A stretch of DNA of 7,835 nucleotides, taken from assembly GCA_902773265.1 (NCBI GenBank), contig CACYDZ010000005.1, forward strand, positions 1-7,835, in the 5' to 3' direction. The stretch comes from an uncultured Ruminococcus sp. GTDB lineage: Bacteria; Bacillota; Clostridia; Oscillospirales; Acutalibacteraceae. Under the pieces are notes generated by a model, which saw only the letters and a list, made by a program, of their open reading frames with translations, had not been told where the DNA came from and did not search any database. Numbering within the stretch: the first letter of the stretch is position 1; every line of letters begins with the position of its first letter. Positions 5,697 through 7,835 of the stretch are shown in pieces. Both the position numbers and the translations under genes were made by a program.

Positions 5697-6050
5697 TCAG
5701 TCACAATTCAGTCGGTGGCGTATGTGGATTAAAGACTGGTCTAAAATTCCTACAATGTGTTCATCGTCAAGGGAATAAAAAATATTTTTTCCCTCTCTCC
5801 TTGCTTTGACCAATCCTTCTGATTTGAGTTGTTTAAGCTGATGGGAAACAGCGGATTGTGTAATGTTGCCATCCAGTATCTGTACAAGTTCGCTGACACA
5901 CATTTCTTTCTGTACAAGTGCATAGATAATCTTTACTCTTGTTTCATCTCCCATAACCTTGAAAAATGAGGCAAGTCTGCTGACAACAGGCATTTCCAGA
6001 CATTTAATACATTCTGTTCCGTTTTCCAATACTTTTTCTTTACACTCCAT
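5697..6050 (-). CDS. ArsR/SmtB family metal-sensing repressor (CzrA-like zinc site)
   Basis: The product (117 residues) is a winged-helix dimeric repressor that leaves DNA when metal binds. Residues 24-50 and SELVQILD...TQSAVSHQLKQLKSEGLVKARREGKNIFYSL form the recognition helix-turn-helix and wing. The alpha-5 helix carries D96-x-H98-x10-H109-x2-H112, exactly the spacing of the CzrA/SmtB zinc(II)/cobalt(II) site. The N-terminal extension holds Cys3, Cys14 and Cys17, and Cys51 lies in the alpha-3 position of the CadC ELCVCDL motif, where the second Cys is Ser here. A GAGGAGG site lies between the upstream pseudouridine synthase stop and this ATG; the gap is only 16 bases, so translation is probably coupled. 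No efflux pump lies next to it, so its target is unknown; the zinc-type lipoprotein operon is a nearby candidate. I see no clear terminator after it. Confidence 0.92.
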   Translation of the reverse strand: MECKEKVLENGTECIKCLEMPVVSRLASFFKVMGDETRVKIIYALVQKEMCVSELVQILDGNITQSAVSHQLKQLKSEGLVKARREGKNIFYSLDDEHIVGILDQSLIHIRHRLNCD

Positions 6051-6066
6051 TAAAATTTGCCTCCTC

Positions 6067-7017
6067 TTATTTTTTTGGCAAAAACCAGATATCGTCTGTA
6101 TTTACCGTAAAACTTTTATTGCGGAGATACTCCAGTATACCGCCATCTGATTGAAAATCAAAGATAACTTTGTACGCATATAAAGCCTGATAAGGATAGC
6201 TGTCATTCTGTTTTTTTTGATAGCCATACTTAGTATCTCCCAGTAACGGATATCCCGTAGCTGACATACAGGCACGAATCTGATGCGTTCTTCCCGTGAG
6301 TAAATTAATTTCCAGCAGTGTATTTCCTTTGATTACCTCAACAACACGGTATTCTGTTCTGAAAAATTTACTGTCGGGAACTTCTTTCTGAAAAATACGG
6401 ACTTTGTTTTTTTTCTCATCTTTCCGGAGATAACCGCTGAGTGTACCGCTTTTTTGTTTAAGTATACCCTGCACCATACAGAGATACATTTTAGTAACCT
6501 CACGGTTTTTTATTTTTTCATTGAGTGTCCGCAGGCTTTCGGCATTTTTACAGGCTATCACAATACCGCCTGTATTACGGTCAATACGGTTGACCAGTGC
6601 GGGTGTAAAGGAATTTTCTTCTTCGGGATTATACTCTCCTTTGTCGTAAAGATAATGCAAAATTCTGGCTATCAGCGAATCAAAATGATAATTCTTGTCA
6701 GGGTGTACAATGATGCCCGCTTTTTTATTGACAATGATAATATTGTCATCTTCATAAAGAATATCCAGTGTTTTCGGTGCTTTGAGCAATTCATAATCTT
6801 TTGTTTCTTCTTCAAAAAATTCTTCTTTGATAAATAATTTAATGATATCCCCCTCTTGCAACACGGTATCTATTGCACACTTCTTATTGTTGACTTTAAT
6901 ATACTTTGTACGGATATATTTGTACAGTAACGATTTCGGCATAGTTTTGAAACGCTTTGTCAGAAATTTATCCAGACGCTGATTAGCGTCATTTTTTTTG
7001 ATGATAATTTCACGCAT
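6067..7017 (-). CDS. RluA-family 23S rRNA/tRNA pseudouridine synthase
   Basis: This 316-residue enzyme converts uridine to pseudouridine in structured RNA. An S4-type RNA-binding domain lies at about 12-62 (QRLDKFLTKRF). The catalytic domain follows from about 85, with the active-site motif NRIDRNTGGIVI containing catalytic Asp146 and the TGRTHQIR motif at 241-248. The first position of the HRLDxxTSG signature is Asn and the Ser is Gly, a variant frequent in Firmicutes paralogues and not a loss of catalysis. The target uridine cannot be told from sequence; RluC- or RluD-type sites in 23S rRNA are typical. The start at 7017 is supported by AAGGA just upstream, with AAGGAG further away as an alternative site. 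It is the first gene of a unit with the ArsR-type regulator. Confidence 0.93.
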   Translation of the reverse strand: MREIIIKKNDANQRLDKFLTKRFKTMPKSLLYKYIRTKYIKVNNKKCAIDTVLQEGDIIKLFIKEEFFEEETKDYELLKAPKTLDILYEDDNIIIVNKKAGIIVHPDKNYHFDSLIARILHYLYDKGEYNPEEENSFTPALVNRIDRNTGGIVIACKNAESLRTLNEKIKNREVTKMYLCMVQGILKQKSGTLSGYLRKDEKKNKVRIFQKEVPDSKFFRTEYRVVEVIKGNTLLEINLLTGRTHQIRACMSATGYPLLGDTKYGYQKKQNDSYPYQALYAYKVIFDFQSDGGILEYLRNKSFTVNTDDIWFLPKK

Positions 7018-7055
7018 AGTTCCTTTTTCTCCTTGCCTTGTTTTATTTTATCAAT

Positions 7056-7084
7056 ATTTTATCACAAAATAGAATTTGTTGCAA
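7056..7084 (-). promoter_or_regulatory. Putative promoter of the pseudouridine synthase-arsR unit
   Basis: On the minus strand, -35 TTGCAA (7079-7084) and -10 TAAAAT (7056-7061) are separated by 17 bases. Start would be near 7049. A short inverted repeat ACAAA-n6-TTTGT at 7064-7079 lies between the hexamers and might bind a regulator, but it is weak. Confidence 0.5.
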
Positions 7085-7098
7085 TGACGGATTTTTTA

Positions 7099-7128
7099 TT
7101 GGACATTCACTGAAAAAACCATTATAAT
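7099..7128 (+). promoter_or_regulatory. Promoter of the nitroreductase gene
   Basis: -35 TTGGAC (7099-7104) and a perfect -10 TATAAT (7123-7128) are 18 bases apart, with a start expected near 7135. It faces away from the pseudouridine synthase promoter; the two -35 boxes are only 14 bases apart. Confidence 0.72.
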
Positions 7129-7159
7129 AGAGTTATCTTCATTACAGAAAGGAAGTTTT

Positions 7160-7690
7160 ATGATGAACGAAATTATTCAGAATATGAAAGAAAGACGCAG
7201 TATACGAAAATTCAAAGATGACATAGTTCCTAAATCCGACATCGAACAGATTATTGAAGCAGGTCTGTATGCTCCCAGCGGAAGAAACAGACAAGGCGTT
7301 ATCATTGTTGCCGTGACGGATAAGAAAACAAGAGATGAATTTTCAGCAATCAACTGTAAGATAGGCGGTTGGCAAGATGGGTTTGACCCGTTTTACAATG
7401 CTCCTGTTGTGCTTATTGTACTGGCTGACAAAACTATCCCTACTTATGTTTATGACGGTAGTCTGGTTATGGGAAATTTAATGCTTGCCGCTCATTCTAT
7501 GGGGATAGGCAGTTGCTGGATTCACCGTGCTAAACAGGAGTTTGAAATGCCTGAATATCAGCAGTTCCTGAAAAAACTCGGTATTGAGGGCGACTATGAG
7601 GGTATCGGTCATTGTGTTCTCGGTTATGCCGACTGCGAATTACCGACAGCTCCCGAAAGAAAAAATAACAGAGTTTTCTTTGTTGAATAA
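7160..7690 (+). CDS. Nitroreductase family FMN oxidoreductase
   Basis: The 176-residue protein belongs to the flavin-dependent nitroreductase superfamily, dimeric cytosolic enzymes that use NAD(P)H to reduce nitro groups, quinones or flavins. RRSIRKF at 12-18 and APSGRNRQ at 38-45 are the usual phosphate/FMN-contact segments. YDGSLVMGNLMLAAHSMGIGSCWIHRA at about 97-123 is the conserved dimer/flavin helix region (written here as a single named segment: YDGSLVMGNLML then AAHSMGIGSCW). The length is that of the compact one-domain class. There are two adjacent ATG codons (7160 and 7163); the AAAGGAAG site fits either, and 7163 is equally likely. The true substrate is unknown. The gene is a single transcription unit, divergent from the pseudouridine synthase and converging on the tRNA. 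Confidence 0.92.
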   Translation: MMNEIIQNMKERRSIRKFKDDIVPKSDIEQIIEAGLYAPSGRNRQGVIIVAVTDKKTRDEFSAINCKIGGWQDGFDPFYNAPVVLIVLADKTIPTYVYDGSLVMGNLMLAAHSMGIGSCWIHRAKQEFEMPEYQQFLKKLGIEGDYEGIGHCVLGYADCELPTAPERKNNRVFFVE

Positions 7691-7695
7691 TTGTA

Positions 7696-7740
7696 TCAAA
7701 AAAATGACTTCGGTATTATAAAAACAATACCGAAGTCATT
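7696..7740 (-). terminator. Terminator of tRNA-Arg, abutting its CCA end
   Basis: A perfect 15-bp stem (AATGACTTCGGTATT at 7703-7717 with its complement at 7726-7740) has an 8-base loop. On the minus strand it is followed by T-rich sequence through 7697, making a strong intrinsic terminator for the tRNA. On the plus strand there is no U-tract after it, so for the converging nitroreductase it is at best a stabilising hairpin. Its first minus-strand base is the last base of the tRNA CCA. Confidence 0.88.
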
Positions 7741-7816
7741 GGCACGCTGAAAGGGACTCGAACCCCCGACCTACTGGTTCGTAGCCAGTCACTCTATCCA
7801 ACTGAGCTATCAGCGC
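7740..7816 (-). tRNA. tRNA-Arg (anticodon ACG), CCA encoded
   Basis: The 77-base gene reads CGN arginine codons after deamination of A34 to inosine. The acceptor stem pairs GCGCTGA with TCAGCGT (one G-U), the D arm contains AGCTCAGTTGGATAGAG, the anticodon stem-loop is ACTGG-CTACGAA-CCAGT with anticodon ACG at 7780-7782, and the T-loop is TTCGAGT. Discriminator G is followed by an encoded CCA (7740-7742). All stems are intact. The promoter would lie beyond the right edge of the window. Confidence 0.96.
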
Positions 7817-7835
7817 ACAGTCAATTTTGACTACC

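Noticed and set aside
7819..7832. Inverted repeat AGTCAA-TT-TTGACT next to the tRNA 5' end
   Set aside because: Short, and cut off by the window edge; it could be part of a promoter -35 region, but there is too little sequence to judge.

Overview
The window is AT-rich and looks like a low-GC Gram-positive chromosome, most likely a gut-type Clostridium relative (Oscillospiraceae/Ruminococcus-like). I infer this from the strong sigma-A type promoters, AGGAGG-type ribosome binding sites, a BspA-type leucine-rich-repeat gene, Ig-like/NlpC wall proteins and intergenic clusters of nested hairpins. No marker gene fixes the genus.

Layout, left to right. Positions 1-101 hold an intergenic hairpin cluster, followed by a Soj/ParA ATPase on the minus strand (177-938). 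A divergent spacer of 292 bases separates it from a plus-strand gene (1231-2511). That gene has a perfect -35/-10 promoter and encodes a predicted cytosolic protein with a zinc ribbon, ten and a half 23-residue leucine-rich repeats, and a second zinc ribbon. A terminator and a second, larger hairpin cluster (2563-2793) follow. A two-gene minus-strand unit comes next: a membrane-anchored protein with three Ig-like domains and an NlpC/P60 peptidase (3788-5161), then a ZnuA-type metal-binding lipoprotein (2807-3742) that starts with TTG. Its promoter (5202-5230) lies just downstream of a perfect 22-bp palindrome.

A solitary 5S rRNA gene (5481-5596) follows, with its own promoter, a leader hairpin and a terminator; no 16S or 23S gene is beside it. 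On the minus strand lies an RluA-family pseudouridine synthase (6067-7017) followed closely by an ArsR/SmtB repressor (5697-6050) that carries an intact CzrA-type zinc-sensing motif. A nitroreductase (7160-7690) is transcribed divergently from that pair. The window closes with a minus-strand tRNA-Arg(ACG) whose terminator hairpin abuts the CCA end and fills the convergent gap.

Functional links: a zinc-binding lipoprotein and a zinc-sensor type repressor lie within about 2 kb, so a shared metal-homeostasis theme is plausible but unproven; no ABC permease, ATPase or efflux pump is present. The most unusual items are the cytosolic zinc-ribbon/LRR protein, the modular hairpin clusters with compensatory base changes, the palindrome at the NlpC-lipoprotein promoter, and the self-contained 5S unit. 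I see no CRISPR array, transposase or phage gene.
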